Part shown: piece by piece, positions 31,167 to 40,520 of the stretch
Layout of the letters: each line of letters starts with the position of its first letter
Numbering within the stretch: the stretch's first letter is position 1
NCBI RefSeq assembly: GCF_900142765.1
Contig: NZ_FRCB01000003.1
Coordinates: 372,001 to 436,000 of the forward strand
DNA: 64,000 bases
Source of the DNA: Roseovarius litoreus
GTDB taxonomy: Bacteria; Pseudomonadota; Alphaproteobacteria; Rhodobacterales; Rhodobacteraceae
Reading direction: 5' to 3'
Notes under the pieces: model-generated
The model's database searches: none
Told to the model about the DNA's origin: nothing
What the model saw: only the letters and a program-made list of their open reading frames with translations
Position numbers and translations under genes: made by a program

Positions 31167-33665
31167 ATGAAGACCCACGTCAAAGCCCTTATCGTCGGTG
31201 GCGGCGCCATCGGCACGTCGATCGCCTATCATCTGGCCCGGTTCGGTTGGGACGATGTGGTGCTGCTGGAGCGCGACGAGCTGACCAGCGGATCGACCTG
31301 GCACGCGGCGGGGCTTTTGCCGCTGTTCAACATGTCCTACGCGGTCACGCATATCCACGACTATTCGGTGAAGTTCTACAAGACTCTGGAAGAAGAGACC
31401 GGGCTGAATGCAGGCTTCTCGGTGGTGGGCAACCTGCGCATGGCGCAGACCGATGCGCGGATGGATGAATACCGGGTCTATGCCTCGACCGCCGAGACGG
31501 TGGGTGTGCCCTTCGAGTGGATGACGCCTGCACAGATCAAGGAGCGCTGGCCGCTGGTCAAATGCGACGACCTGAAGGGCGCGATCTATCATCCGACCGA
31601 CGGCTATATCAACCCGGCGGACGTCACGATGGCGATGGCCAAGGGCGCGCGTCAGCGCGGCGTCACGATCGAGCGCAAGTGGCAGGCGGATGCCTATCAC
31701 TGGAACGGCGAGGCCTGGGAGGTGACCTGCACCAAGATGGTGGAGAAGGGCGGCAATCTTGTGCCCTCCGAAGAGCAGGTCGTGGTCACCGCCGAGCATG
31801 TGGTCACCGCCACCGGCAACCACGCGCAACGCACCGCGAAACTTCTGGGCATCAAGACGCCCGCGATCCCGGTGGAGCATCAGTTCATCGTCACCGAGCC
31901 GGATCCCGCGCTGGTGGAATATCGCAAGACCAACCCCGAGCATCCCGTGCTGCGCGATGCCGATGCCAAATGGTATGTGCGCGAAGAGCGCGGTGGCTGG
32001 ATCCTTGGCCCCTATGAGCATGGCGCGCCGGCACGGTTCGAATATGGCGTGCCCGACAGTTTCCGCGCCGATCTGTTCCCGCTCGATCTTGACCGGATCG
32101 AGGAAGAATACATGTCGATGATCCACCGGATCCCCAGCTCGGAGACGGTGGGTCTCAAGGACGATTTCAACGGTCCGATCTGCTACACGCCGGATGGCAA
32201 CCCGCTGGTCGGTCCGGCGCCGGGGCTACGCAACATGTGGCTGGCCGAGGGCTTCAGCTTTGGCATCACCGCCGCGGGCGGCACAGGGCATTACATGGCG
32301 CAGATGATGGTCGAGGGCGAGGCCGAGATCGACATGGCGTCGCTCGATCCCAAGCGGTTCGGGTCGTGGATGACCACCGAATATGCCGCGCGCAAGGACG
32401 AGGAAGCCTATAGCCACGTCTATATCCTGCATCACCCCGACGAAGAGCGCGAGGCCTGCCGCCCGCTGCGCACCGCGCCGAGCTATGACCGGCTCAAGGC
32501 GCGCGGCGCGCAGTTCGGCTGCGTCAACGGGTTCGAGCGGCCCAATTACTATGGTCCGCTGGATGCGCCCGAAAGCTTCGATCACGACGCGCGCAGCTTC
32601 CGCCGTGGGGGCTGGTGGTCCTATGCGGTGGAAGAGGCGAAGGCGGTGCGCGAGGGTGTGGGCCTGATCGATGCGTCGGCCTTTACCAAGCACACGGTGA
32701 AGGGACCGGGCGCCACGGCGTTCCTGGATTGGTTCACCTGCAACAAGCTGCCCAAGATCGGGCGGATCAACCTGACCTATGCACTGACGCCGGCTGGCAC
32801 GACGCGCACCGAATACACCATCGTGCGGCTTGCCGAGGACAGCTATTACCTTGTCTCGGCGGGCGCGCTGACCGACTACGACGGCGATTACCTGCGCAAA
32901 TGCGCCGAGGACAAGGCGGCTGAGTTCGGTTACATCGCGATCGAGGATGTGACCACGCAATGGGGTGTCTTCGCCATCGCCGGGCCGAAATCGCGCGATG
33001 TGCTGAAAGAGGTGGTCAAGGATGCCGAGCCGGACACGGTTCTGTCCAACAAACGGTTCCCGTGGCTGAGCCAGCGCGACATCGAACTGGGCATGTGCCC
33101 GGTGCGCGCGATCCGCGTGGCCTATACCGGGGAGTTGGGCTGGGAGCTGCATCATCCGATCGAGATGCAGAACTACCTGTTCGACCTGCTGGAAAAGGCC
33201 GGAGAAAAGCATGGGCTGAAGCTGGTGGGCGCACGGGCGCAAAACTGGCTGCGGCAGGAGAAATCCTATCGCGCCTTCGGCAATGAGCTGGGCCGGGATG
33301 CCACCCCGCTCGAGGCCGACTTGCCGCGCTTCGTGGATCAGTCCAAGGCGTTTCAGGGCAAGGACGCGATGAACGCGATCGGCGTGCGGTTCAAATGCGT
33401 GACCGTGTTGATCGACGGGCCGCAGGATGCCGACCCTTGGGGTGCCGAGGCGCTCTATGATGGCGATGAGCGCGTCGGGCGCCTGACTTCGGGGGGATAT
33501 TCGGTGGCGTTCGGCAAGTCGATCGGCATGGGCTATGTGAGCCCCGACAAGGCCGAGGTTGGCCAGAAACTGCAGGTGCGTATCCTGGGCGAGCTGTGGC
33601 CAGCCGAGGTGGTGCAGGACAGCCCTTATGATCCGGAAAACAAGACCATCCGCGTGGATGGCTGA
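31167..33665 (+). CDS. FAD-dependent dimethylglycine/sarcosine dehydrogenase-like protein with GcvT domain
   Basis: 832 aa. N-terminal DAO-type FAD domain: ALIVGGGAIGTSIAYHLARF, then STWHAAGLLPLFN in which His46 is the probable covalent flavin site of DMGDH/SarDH enzymes. A substrate domain follows, and after about residue 430 a GcvT aminomethyltransferase module (YDRLKARGAQFGCVNGFERP; EGVGLIDASAFTKHTVKGPG; GELGWELHHPIEMQNYLFDL) that passes formaldehyde units to tetrahydrofolate. Roseobacters use many such enzymes for N-methylated amines such as glycine betaine breakdown products. AAGGAG lies nine bases before ATG 31167; the 160 extra codons upstream overlap ggt and are rejected. The precise methylamine is unknown. 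Confidence 0.88.
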   Translation: MKTHVKALIVGGGAIGTSIAYHLARFGWDDVVLLERDELTSGSTWHAAGLLPLFNMSYAVTHIHDYSVKFYKTLEEETGLNAGFSVVGNLRMAQTDARMDEYRVYASTAETVGVPFEWMTPAQIKERWPLVKCDDLKGAIYHPTDGYINPADVTMAMAKGARQRGVTIERKWQADAYHWNGEAWEVTCTKMVEKGGNLVPSEEQVVVTAEHVVTATGNHAQRTAKLLGIKTPAIPVEHQFIVTEPDPALVEYRKTNPEHPVLRDADAKWYVREERGGWILGPYEHGAPARFEYGVPDSFRADLFPLDLDRIEEEYMSMIHRIPSSETVGLKDDFNGPICYTPDGNPLVGPAPGLRNMWLAEGFSFGITAAGGTGHYMAQMMVEGEAEIDMASLDPKRFGSWMTTEYAARKDEEAYSHVYILHHPDEEREACRPLRTAPSYDRLKARGAQFGCVNGFERPNYYGPLDAPESFDHDARSFRRGGWWSYAVEEAKAVREGVGLIDASAFTKHTVKGPGATAFLDWFTCNKLPKIGRINLTYALTPAGTTRTEYTIVRLAEDSYYLVSAGALTDYDGDYLRKCAEDKAAEFGYIAIEDVTTQWGVFAIAGPKSRDVLKEVVKDAEPDTVLSNKRFPWLSQRDIELGMCPVRAIRVAYTGELGWELHHPIEMQNYLFDLLEKAGEKHGLKLVGARAQNWLRQEKSYRAFGNELGRDATPLEADLPRFVDQSKAFQGKDAMNAIGVRFKCVTVLIDGPQDADPWGAEALYDGDERVGRLTSGGYSVAFGKSIGMGYVSPDKAEVGQKLQVRILGELWPAEVVQDSPYDPENKTIRVDG

Positions 33666-33671
33666 GGGACT

Positions 33672-33696
33672 GGCCGGGCCTGAAGCCCGGCCTTTT
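33672..33696 (+). terminator. Rho-independent terminator after the dehydrogenase
   Basis: GGCCGGGC (33672-33679) / GCCCGGCC (33685-33692) with a CTGAA loop and TTTT (33693-33696). The convergent LysR gene ends at its edge. Confidence 0.85.
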
Positions 33697-34580
33697 CATT
33701 GCCGGGGCAAGGCGGCGCGAAGGGCGTCCCAGCATTCGAGTGCGGCGTGGCGGATCGGTTCGGCGAGCCGGATCATGCGCAGATCGAGCATGTGATCCGG
33801 GCCGTCCTGTGGCAGGCGCACAAGTCGGCCCTGGGACAGCGGGTCGTGGACCACCGAGAGGGGCAGCCAGGCGATGCCGATGCCGTCGAGCGCATATTGG
33901 CAGGCGGCCAGGGTCAGGGCGGTTTCTGCCTTGCGGTCAAGCTCGGTGCCCGGGGGCAGGCGCGAGAACACCGCCCGTTCCACCACCCGGCCAAGAAACA
34001 CGTCGCCGGGATAGGTGATCACCGGCAGGGGCGATGTGCCGGACAGTGGCGCAAGGGCGGGGGCGCAGACCGCGACCAGCGGCTCGGTCCCGATCGAGAC
34101 CTCTTCGAAGGCGCGGCTGTCGGGGCGGGGCGGGCCATGGGTGGAATCGTAGATCACCGCGATATCCACCTCGCCGGTGATGAGCTGACCGAGGCAGTCA
34201 TCGCGATTGCCCGAGCGGACGCGCACGGCGCGGTCACGGGCAAGGATCTGCACGAGGCGCGGCGACACGGTGGTGGTGATCGCATGTTGGCAGGCCAAGG
34301 CCACCGTGCGACCGGCTCCGGCCGCGGAGCGGCGCAACCCGTCGCGCAGGGCGCGCAGATCGGCGGCCATGCGGCGCATCTCGTCTTCATGGGCGCGGAC
34401 GGCCGCCAGAAGTTGCACCGGCTTGCGCGAGCGGTCGAAAAGCGGCGTTCCGATCCCGTCCTCTATGCTGCGGATGCGGCGGGTGAAGGCCGATTGCGTC
34501 AGGTTGCGCGCTTCGGCGGCGCGGGCGAAAGAGCCTGTGTCGAGCACGGCGAGGATATCTTCGAGCCAATCCAGTCGCAT
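33696..34580 (-). CDS. cuyR: LysR-type regulator, probable CuyR
   Basis: 294 aa. N-terminal winged helix-turn-helix LEDILAVLDTGSFARAAEAR, then NLTQSAFTRRIRSIEDGIG, and a C-terminal type-2 periplasmic-binding-like effector domain. It is divergent from cuyA with 126 bases between the starts. In Ruegeria pomeroyi a LysR gene (cuyR) sits next to cuyA, and this arrangement is the same. The intergenic region carries a T-N11-A inverted repeat placed about 64 bases before the predicted cuyA start point, as expected for a LysR activator. The inducer is probably L-cysteate, by inference from context. Confidence 0.8.
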   Translation of the reverse strand: MRLDWLEDILAVLDTGSFARAAEARNLTQSAFTRRIRSIEDGIGTPLFDRSRKPVQLLAAVRAHEDEMRRMAADLRALRDGLRRSAAGAGRTVALACQHAITTTVSPRLVQILARDRAVRVRSGNRDDCLGQLITGEVDIAVIYDSTHGPPRPDSRAFEEVSIGTEPLVAVCAPALAPLSGTSPLPVITYPGDVFLGRVVERAVFSRLPPGTELDRKAETALTLAACQYALDGIGIAWLPLSVVHDPLSQGRLVRLPQDGPDHMLDLRMIRLAEPIRHAALECWDALRAALPRQ

Positions 34581-34610
34581 GGCTCATGGGATAGGGCAGG
34601 GCGCAATAAC

Positions 34611-34625
34611 TTGCAAGATATGCAA
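34611..34625. promoter_or_regulatory. LysR-type operator between cuyR and cuyA
   Basis: TTGCAAGATATGCAA is a perfect inverted repeat (TTGCA-N5-TGCAA) that contains the LysR T-N11-A core. Its centre lies about 64 bases upstream of the predicted cuyA transcription start near 34682, the classical recognition-site position. A weaker related element, TTGCGCGTTTCGCA, lies just downstream at 34632-34645, where an activation site would be. Confidence 0.65.
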
Positions 34626-34646
34626 GATGGCTTGCGCGTTTCGCAT

Positions 34647-34675
34647 TTGCAGAGGGGGCGCAACCCGCGTTATCT
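34647..34675 (+). promoter_or_regulatory. Candidate cuyA promoter
   Basis: -35 TTGCAG (34647-34652), 17-base spacer, -10 TTATCT (34670-34675); predicted start near 34682, a 25-base leader with AAGGAGGT before ATG 34707. The modest match fits an activator-dependent promoter. Confidence 0.5.
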
Positions 34676-34706
34676 GCTCGGTATCGCATCATAAGGAGGT
34701 ATCCGC

Positions 34707-35729
34707 ATGCATCTCGCCCGATTCCCACGTCATTTCCTGGCCCATCTGCCCACCCCGCTGGAACGCATGGACCGTCTGAGCGCCGAGTTGGGCGGTCCGG
34801 AAATCTGGATCAAGCGCGACGATTGCACCGGCCTGTCCACGGGGGGCAACAAGACCCGCAAGCTGGAATTCCTGATGGCCGAGGCCGAGGCGCAGGGCGC
34901 CGAGATGGTGATGACGCAAGGCGCCACCCAGTCGAACCATGCTCGCCAGACCGCCGCCTTTGCCGCCAAGCTGGGCATGAAGTGTCATATCCTGCTGGAA
35001 GACCGCACCGGCTCGAACGATCCGAACTACAATTACAACGGCAACGTGCTGCTGGATCACCTGCATGGCGCGACCACCGAAAAACGCCCCGGCGGCGGTG
35101 ACATGAATGCCGAGATGGAAGCCGTGGCGGACAAGCTGCGCGCAGATGGCAAGAAGGTCTATACCATCCCCGGCGGCGGATCGAACCCGACAGGGGCGCT
35201 TGGCTATGTCAACTGTGCCTTCGAGCTGCTGAGCCAGGTCAATGGCACGGGTCTCAAGATCGACCATATCGTGCACGCCACCGGCAGCGCGGGCACGCAG
35301 GCAGGTCTGATCACAGGCCTCAAGGCGATGAATGCGCAGATCCCGCTTCTGGGGATCGGGGTGCGCGCGCCCAAGCCCAAGCAGGAAGAGAATGTCTATA
35401 ACCTGGCCTGCGCCACTGCCGAAAAGCTGGGCTGCGCGGGTGTGGTTCAGCGCGAGGATGTGGTCGCCAATACCGACTATGTCGGTGAAGGCTATGGCAT
35501 TCCGACGGAAAGCGGGCTGGAAGCGATCCGCATGTTCGCCGAGCTGGAAGCGATCCTGCTTGATCCGGTCTATTCGGCCAAGGGGGCCGCGGGCCTGATC
35601 GATCTGATCCGCAAGGGTCATTTCAAGAAGGGCGAGCGGGTTGTCTTCCTGCATACCGGGGGTGCCGCGGCGCTGTTCGGCTATGATCACGCGTTCGATT
35701 TCGCTGACCGCTGGAGCAACGCGGGCTGA
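34707..35729 (+). CDS. cuyA: L-cysteate sulfo-lyase
   Basis: 340 aa, PLP-dependent, of the ACC deaminase/D-cysteine desulfhydrase family. It degrades L-cysteate to pyruvate, ammonia and sulfite during use of C3 sulfonates. [20 protein letters not shown] carries the PLP Lys (Lys49 of GGNKT), followed by [20 protein letters not shown], a Ser/His active-site segment, and [16 protein letters not shown] for the phosphate cup. The N-terminus [20 protein letters not shown] is nearly the one I recall for CuyA of Ruegeria pomeroyi. D-cysteine desulfhydrase activity is the alternative, but the divergent LysR gene favours CuyA. AAGGAGGT fixes ATG 34707, and a strong terminator follows, so the gene is monocistronic. 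Confidence 0.85.
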   Translation: MHLARFPRHFLAHLPTPLERMDRLSAELGGPEIWIKRDDCTGLSTGGNKTRKLEFLMAEAEAQGAEMVMTQGATQSNHARQTAAFAAKLGMKCHILLEDRTGSNDPNYNYNGNVLLDHLHGATTEKRPGGGDMNAEMEAVADKLRADGKKVYTIPGGGSNPTGALGYVNCAFELLSQVNGTGLKIDHIVHATGSAGTQAGLITGLKAMNAQIPLLGIGVRAPKPKQEENVYNLACATAEKLGCAGVVQREDVVANTDYVGEGYGIPTESGLEAIRMFAELEAILLDPVYSAKGAAGLIDLIRKGHFKKGERVVFLHTGGAAALFGYDHAFDFADRWSNAG

Positions 35730-35760
35730 GGCTCTCGGTCAGGCCAATCTGGTAAGAATA

Positions 35761-35792
35761 AAAAGGGCAGGCGGAAGCGTCTGCCCTTTTTT
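35761..35792 (+). terminator. Rho-independent terminator after cuyA
   Basis: AAAAGGGCAGGCG (35761-35773) / CGTCTGCCCTTTT (35778-35790), 13 bp with one G-U pair and a GAAG loop, ending in T6. The A and T tracts make it bidirectional, so it also suits the convergent DUF938 gene. Confidence 0.9.
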
Positions 35793-35875
35793 CGGTTCAT
35801 GATCGATATGGGTCCGGTCCTTGCTGCGAGGATCAGACCGTCACCAAGATCGTATCGCTGCAAGGGGCTGAGCGA

Positions 35876-36535
35876 TCAGGCTGGCCGCCGCGCCACGATG
35901 CCGAGATTGTTGGCGGGCATCTCGACCACGTCGACAAGGATCAGACCGGCCTCGTGCATCCAGTCGATCACGTCGAAATCGTCCTTGTAGCCGATCTCGG
36001 GGTCCTGGGCGCGCAGGCTGGCATCGAAGCTGGCATCGCCTTCGGATGTCGTCTCGCCCGCGCGCAGGAAGGGGCCGTAGACGATCAGGCGGCCATCCGG
36101 GGCCAGGGCTTGTGCTGCCTCGGCGATCAGGATGCGGGCCTCGGGCGTGCTGATGAGGTGCAGGAGATTGACCGTCAGGATCATGTCCTGTCCGGGATGC
36201 GCCGCGCCCCAGCCGGGAGCGGTGGCGTCAAGGGCGATGGCGGGCCGCAGCTTGGGCGCCTGTGCGTTGGCGGCCCATGCGTCGATGCTGGCGCGGCGGG
36301 TGGGGTCGATCTCGGTCGGTTGCCAGTCAAGCCCGGGCAGGGCGGCGGCAAAGGCCGCGGCATGCTGGCCTGTACCCGAGGCGAGTTCCAGCACATTGCC
36401 CGCAGCGGGGCCGTGATGGCGGATCAGCGACAGGATCGGGCCGGTGTTGCGTTCGGCGGAGGGGGCATGCAGGCGGCCGTCCTCGCCCGGGGAGGCGACC
36501 GAGGCTGTGTCGGGCAGTCTTTCGCGGCGGGGCAT
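35876..36535 (-). CDS. DUF938 SAM-dependent methyltransferase-like protein
   Basis: 219 aa of the DUF938 family. APSAERNTGPILSLIRHH is its typical start, followed by motif I VLELASGTGQHAAAFAAALP and TEIDPTRRASIDAWA with the SAM-ribose acid. ILTVNLLHLI and LIVYGPFLRAGETTSEGDA are family blocks. The function is unknown; the fold is that of a class I methyltransferase. ATG 36535 lies one base after the aldo/keto reductase stop, so the two are co-transcribed. Confidence 0.87.
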   Translation of the reverse strand: MPRRERLPDTASVASPGEDGRLHAPSAERNTGPILSLIRHHGPAAGNVLELASGTGQHAAAFAAALPGLDWQPTEIDPTRRASIDAWAANAQAPKLRPAIALDATAPGWGAAHPGQDMILTVNLLHLISTPEARILIAEAAQALAPDGRLIVYGPFLRAGETTSEGDASFDASLRAQDPEIGYKDDFDVIDWMHEAGLILVDVVEMPANNLGIVARRPA

Positions 36536-36536
36536 G

Positions 36537-37469
36537 TCAGGCCTCTTCCAGCCGGTCCGTTGCGGGGGGTGGCGTGGGGCTGAGGGCGCAAAGCCGGGCA
36601 TAAAGCGCGTCATCCATGTGGAAGGAGACCGCGTCCAGCGAGGGCTTCAGCTGCTCGGCGGAGCGGCCCGACAGGATTGGTGTGGGGCCAGCCGGATGGC
36701 GCGCGGCCCATGCGGCGGCGAGCGTGGCGGGGTGGATGCCAAGCTCGTCGGCGGTGAGTGTGAGGTCACGGGCGGTCTGGTGCATCCAGTCCTGACCGTA
36801 GCGCGCGGCGTAGCGGTCGTTATCGGTCAGGCGGCCTGTGCCGCCTTGCGCGTATTTGCCGGTCAGAAGCCCGCCCGCCAGCGGCGAATAGGGGGCGATG
36901 GCGATGCCTTCGGAGCGGCACATGGGCAGGATCTCGACCTCGGCCTGCCGTTTCACGAGGTTGTACATCGGTTGCAGGATCGACACGCAAAGCTCGAACT
37001 CCTGCGCGATGCAGGCGGCCTTCATCACCTGCCATGCGGCGAAGTTCGACAGGCCCACATGGCCGATTTTTCCCGCGTCACGCAGGCTGGCGAAGGTCTC
37101 AAGCGTTTCGCGCAGGTCGGTGTCGGGATCGAAGCGGTGCAGATAGAGGATCTCGACATGGTCCATGCCGAGCCTGCGGCGCGATATGTCGAACTGTGCC
37201 AGGATGTTATCGCGCCCGGCACCCCCCGCATAGCCCGCCTTGGTGGCGATCACCAGCCGGTCGCGGAGGGGGGCTGCGAAGCGGCCGAGCACCTCTTCGG
37301 AGGCGCCGTCGGTGTAAAGATGGGCGGTGTCGAAATGGGTGATGCCGGCCTCGATGCAGGCGTCGAACATGGCGCGGCTGGCGGCCTCATCGGCGGCGCC
37401 GCCGAATTGCATGGTGCCAAAGGCGAAACGGCTGGCCGGGATACCGGCGGGGGATGCGATCTGTGTCAT
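36537..37469 (-). CDS. Aldo/keto reductase
   Basis: 310 aa TIM-barrel NAD(P)H-dependent oxidoreductase. RFAFGTMQFGGAADEAASRA, then GITHFDTAHLYTDGASEEVL with catalytic Asp and Tyr, Lys in LVIATKAGYAG, His in ILYLHRFDPDT, and the coenzyme-binding C-terminal GGLLTGKYAQG and PILSGRSAEQL regions. It belongs to the Tas/YajO-like (AKR11-13) type; the substrate is unknown. ATG 37469 (MTQIASPAG) is preferred over longer frames running into GC-rich sequence. It precedes the DUF938 gene in one unit. Confidence 0.88.
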   Translation of the reverse strand: MTQIASPAGIPASRFAFGTMQFGGAADEAASRAMFDACIEAGITHFDTAHLYTDGASEEVLGRFAAPLRDRLVIATKAGYAGGAGRDNILAQFDISRRRLGMDHVEILYLHRFDPDTDLRETLETFASLRDAGKIGHVGLSNFAAWQVMKAACIAQEFELCVSILQPMYNLVKRQAEVEILPMCRSEGIAIAPYSPLAGGLLTGKYAQGGTGRLTDNDRYAARYGQDWMHQTARDLTLTADELGIHPATLAAAWAARHPAGPTPILSGRSAEQLKPSLDAVSFHMDDALYARLCALSPTPPPATDRLEEA

Positions 37470-37687
37470 GGCGCGAAGATGGCACGTGTTCGCGCCGGGG
37501 GGAAGGGGGGTACGGCGCGGGAGCGCGATGTGCCGCTTGCCCGGAGACGTTTGCGCGCATGTCGGTTCTGCGCATCGCCGCAAGGCCTGTCCAAGATCAT
37601 GAGGCGTATTTTCCCGCTCTCCCCCTTGGCTTTGCCTGCGGCGTGCAGTCTTATATGGTTTTGACGCAGCGCGGACAGGAGCGGATT

Positions 37688-38227
37688 TTGATAGTCACAT
37701 CGGATATTGACGGACGGCAGGCCCAGATTGCCGAGCTATTCGTGCAGGCCTTCACGGCCTCCGATGGAGCAGAGGAGGGCGCGATGGTCGGCGGGTTGGT
37801 GCGCGCGCTTCTGGACGAGATGGCGCAGGGCGATGTCATGGTCTTTGTCGCCGAGGATGAGGGTCGGATCGTTGGGGCCGCGATCTTTTCGCGGCTGCGC
37901 TATGGCACGGACCCACGCCATGTGATGATCCTGTCGCCGATGGCGGTGGCCAGCGACCGGCAGGGGCAGGGGATCGGCCAGCGCCTTTTGACCGAGGCGC
38001 TCGCGACGCTGCGCGCGGCGGGTGTCGACGTGGCGATGACCTATGGCGACCCGGCATTCTATGGCAAGGTCGGTTTTGAGCCCATGGCGCAGGATGTGGT
38101 GCCCGCGCCGCTGCCTCTCAGCCAGCCCGAAGGCTGGATCGGGCAATCCCTGACCGGGGACGAGATCATGCCGCTGCATGGGCCATGCACCTGCGTCAGC
38201 GCCCTCTCCGATCCGTCGATCTGGTAG
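37688..38227 (+). CDS. GNAT family N-acetyltransferase (YhbS-like)
   Basis: About 179 aa. The acetyl-CoA binding motif A is seen in ILSPMAVASDRQGQGIGQRL (R/Q-x-x-G-x-G/A), preceded by VFVAEDEGRIVGAAIFSRL and followed by YGDPAFYGKVGFEPM, the YhbS-like signature. The acceptor is unknown. I prefer TTG 37688 because AGGAG lies six bases upstream and the protein then begins right at the first strand; ATG 37655 is the alternative. The coding end is 8 bases before the rsgA start, so they are probably one transcript. Confidence 0.82.
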   Translation: MIVTSDIDGRQAQIAELFVQAFTASDGAEEGAMVGGLVRALLDEMAQGDVMVFVAEDEGRIVGAAIFSRLRYGTDPRHVMILSPMAVASDRQGQGIGQRLLTEALATLRAAGVDVAMTYGDPAFYGKVGFEPMAQDVVPAPLPLSQPEGWIGQSLTGDEIMPLHGPCTCVSALSDPSIW

Positions 38228-38235
38228 GCGGGGTG

Positions 38236-39312
38236 ATGGGGCGCGATCCTGAAGGTGGGCCAGGGGGCCATGACGACGATGCCAAGGCCATTCCCGTGAC
38301 GCTGCAGCAATTGGGCTGGGGTCCGTTCTTTGCCGCGCAGGTCGATGTCGATGAGATGGTCGCGACGCCCCCTGTGCGGGTGGTGACCGTGCATCGCAGC
38401 GGCTTTCAGGTGTTGGGCGAGGGGATCGAGGCCAAGGTGCCGCCGCGCGCCGATGTGACCGTGGGCGACTGGCTGCTTTTGGACCGCGACACTCCTGCGG
38501 CCAGCCGCACCTTGGAGCGCAGCAGTCTGCTCAAACGCAGGGCGCCGGGCCATGACCGGCAGGTGCAGCTGATCGCGGCCAATATCGACACGGTGTTCAT
38601 CGTCACCTCGTGCAACGAGGATTTCAACATTGCCCGGCTGGAGCGCTACGTGGCGCTGACCTTCGAGTCCGGGGCCGAGCCGGTGATCGTGTTGACCAAG
38701 ACCGATCTTGCCACGGATGCGGCGGGTTTTGTGGAGGCCGCGCGCGGTGTCTCGGACCGGGTGGCGGTGGTTGCGCTCGATGCCCGCGCCGAAGAGCCCG
38801 GAAAGGCTTTGGCCGAATGGTGCAGGCCGGGGCGGACGGTGGCGTTTCTCGGCTCGTCCGGGGTGGGGAAATCCACCCTGACAAATGCGCTTGCCGGCAC
38901 CGAGGATATCGCCACGCAAGCGGTGCGCGAGGCCGATGCACGAGGCCGGCATACCACGACGCGCCGCCAGCTTTACATGGTGCCCGGTGGCAGCATCGTG
39001 CTGGACACGCCGGGGATGCGCGAGTTGCAATTGGCGGATGCGGCGTCGGGGATCGCGGATGTGTTTGAGGATATCGAGGCGCTGACCACGGGCTGCCGGT
39101 TCCGCGATTGCGCGCATGACACCGAGCCGGGCTGTGCTGTGCAACAGGCGGTTGCCGAGGGCAGGCTTGACGCTGCGCGGCTGGCGCGCTGGCGCAAGCT
39201 GCAGGAGGAGGACGCGCATAATTCCCTCAGCCTGAACCAGCGGCGCTCAAAAGATCGCGCCTTTGGCAAGGTGGTGCGTCAGGCGACAAAGGAGAAACCG
39301 CGCAACCGGTAG
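38236..39312 (+). CDS. rsgA: Small ribosomal subunit biogenesis GTPase RsgA
   Basis: About 358 aa. A circularly permuted GTPase that releases assembly factors from the 30S subunit. An OB-fold region comes first (about 25-100), then G4 LTKTD, G1 GSSGVGKSTLTNALAG, the G2 region with RGRHTTTRRQLY, and G3 LDTPGMREL. The C-terminal zinc finger is complete: CRFRDCAHDTEPGCAV (C-x4-C-x-H-x5-C type). The start could be ATG 38236 or the frame's first ATG at 38185, which would overlap the acetyltransferase; I take 38236. Confidence 0.92.
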   Translation: MGRDPEGGPGGHDDDAKAIPVTLQQLGWGPFFAAQVDVDEMVATPPVRVVTVHRSGFQVLGEGIEAKVPPRADVTVGDWLLLDRDTPAASRTLERSSLLKRRAPGHDRQVQLIAANIDTVFIVTSCNEDFNIARLERYVALTFESGAEPVIVLTKTDLATDAAGFVEAARGVSDRVAVVALDARAEEPGKALAEWCRPGRTVAFLGSSGVGKSTLTNALAGTEDIATQAVREADARGRHTTTRRQLYMVPGGSIVLDTPGMRELQLADAASGIADVFEDIEALTTGCRFRDCAHDTEPGCAVQQAVAEGRLDAARLARWRKLQEEDAHNSLSLNQRRSKDRAFGKVVRQATKEKPRNR

Positions 39313-39327
39313 GGCGCGAGAGGGGCG

Positions 39328-39353
39328 GCGCGCCGATCCTGCGACCGGCGCGC
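39328..39353. terminator. GC hairpin between convergent rsgA and BMP operon
   Basis: GCGCGCCG (39328-39335) pairs with CGGCGCGC (39346-39353) across a 10-base loop. There is no T-run, so it may simply block read-through from both sides. Confidence 0.4.
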
Positions 39354-39399
39354 GCCTTGGCTTTGTGTGACCGGATCGGTCGGAAGGGCAGCGCCCGCC

Positions 39400-40479
39400 T
39401 TATTGCGGAATGTCGCCTTCCAGCCCCTCGACATAGAAATCCATGCCCAGAAGCGTGCCGTCATCGGCGGTTTCGCCTTCGGCCAGCCAGTCCGAGCCGT
39501 CCTGCTTTTTCAGCGGGCCGGTGAAGGGGTGATATTCACCCGAGGCGATGGCGGCTTTCATGGCCAGTGCCTCTTCGCGGACATCGGCGGGCACGGCGTC
39601 GGTGATCTCGCCGATCTCGACCATGCCTTCCTTGATGCCGTGCCAGACCTGCTGGGTTTCCCATGTACCGTCGATCACCGCTTGTGTCCGGGCGATGTAA
39701 TAGGGCGCCCAATTGTCGATGATGGAGCTGACGCGCGGGAAGGGCTTGTATTCGGCCATGTCGGAGGCCTGTCCGAAGGTCACCACGCCGCCCGCCTTTT
39801 CGGCGGCCGCCTGAGGTGCGGTCGAGTCGGTGTGCTGCAGGATCACGTCGGCGCCCTGTTCGATCAGTGCCGTGGCGGCGTCGGCCTCTTTTGCGGGGTC
39901 GAACCAGGTATAGGCCCAGATGATCTTGAACTGCACATCGGGATTGACCTTGCGGGCATGGATGAAGGCGGCGTTGATGCCGCGGATGACCTCGGGGATC
40001 GGATAGGAAGCGATGTAGCCCACGATGTTGGATTTGGTCATCTTGCCGGCGATGTGGCCCTGGATCGCGCGGCCCTCGTAGAAGCGGGCCGAATAGGTCG
40101 CGAGGTTCGGCGCGGTCTTGTAGCCGGTGGCATGTTCGAATTTCACGTCGGGGAATTTCTCGGCCACGCTGACGGTGGCATCCATGAAGCCGAAGGAGGT
40201 GGTGAAGATCAGATCGGCGCCGCTGAGCGCCATCTGGGTGATCGCCCGGCTGGCATCGGCGCCTTCGGACACGCTTTCGCGGTAGATGGTTTCGACCTTG
40301 TCGCCGAAATGCTCCTCGATGGCGAGCCGGCCCTTGTCATGCTCATAGGTCCAGCCACCATCGCCGATCGGGCCGACATAGATGAAGCCGACCTTGGTCT
40401 TGTCGTCCTGCGCCAGCGCGATCGTGCTGGTCAGGCCAAGCGCCAGTACCGCGCCTGTGAGAAGGGTCTTTAGGGTCAT
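39400..40479 (-). CDS. BMP-family ABC transporter substrate-binding protein
   Basis: 359 aa with a signal peptide (TLLTGAVLALGLTSTIALAQ). The BMP/PnrA family binds nucleosides or related compounds. KVGFIYVGPIGDGGWTYEHD, RESVSEGADASRAITQMALS and GADLIFTTSFGFMD are typical; the last aligns with the ligand-stacking region. There is no lipobox Cys, so it is free in the periplasm. AGGGAG precedes ATG 40479. It is the last gene of a four-gene importer operon with two permeases and an ATPase. A purine nucleoside is the family default, but roseobacter members are diverse. Confidence 0.9.
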   Translation of the reverse strand: MTLKTLLTGAVLALGLTSTIALAQDDKTKVGFIYVGPIGDGGWTYEHDKGRLAIEEHFGDKVETIYRESVSEGADASRAITQMALSGADLIFTTSFGFMDATVSVAEKFPDVKFEHATGYKTAPNLATYSARFYEGRAIQGHIAGKMTKSNIVGYIASYPIPEVIRGINAAFIHARKVNPDVQFKIIWAYTWFDPAKEADAATALIEQGADVILQHTDSTAPQAAAEKAGGVVTFGQASDMAEYKPFPRVSSIIDNWAPYYIARTQAVIDGTWETQQVWHGIKEGMVEIGEITDAVPADVREEALAMKAAIASGEYHPFTGPLKKQDGSDWLAEGETADDGTLLGMDFYVEGLEGDIPQ

Positions 40480-40520
40480 GCGGAATACTCCCTGTTGGAT
40501 TGAAAGTGGATGGCAGCGCC

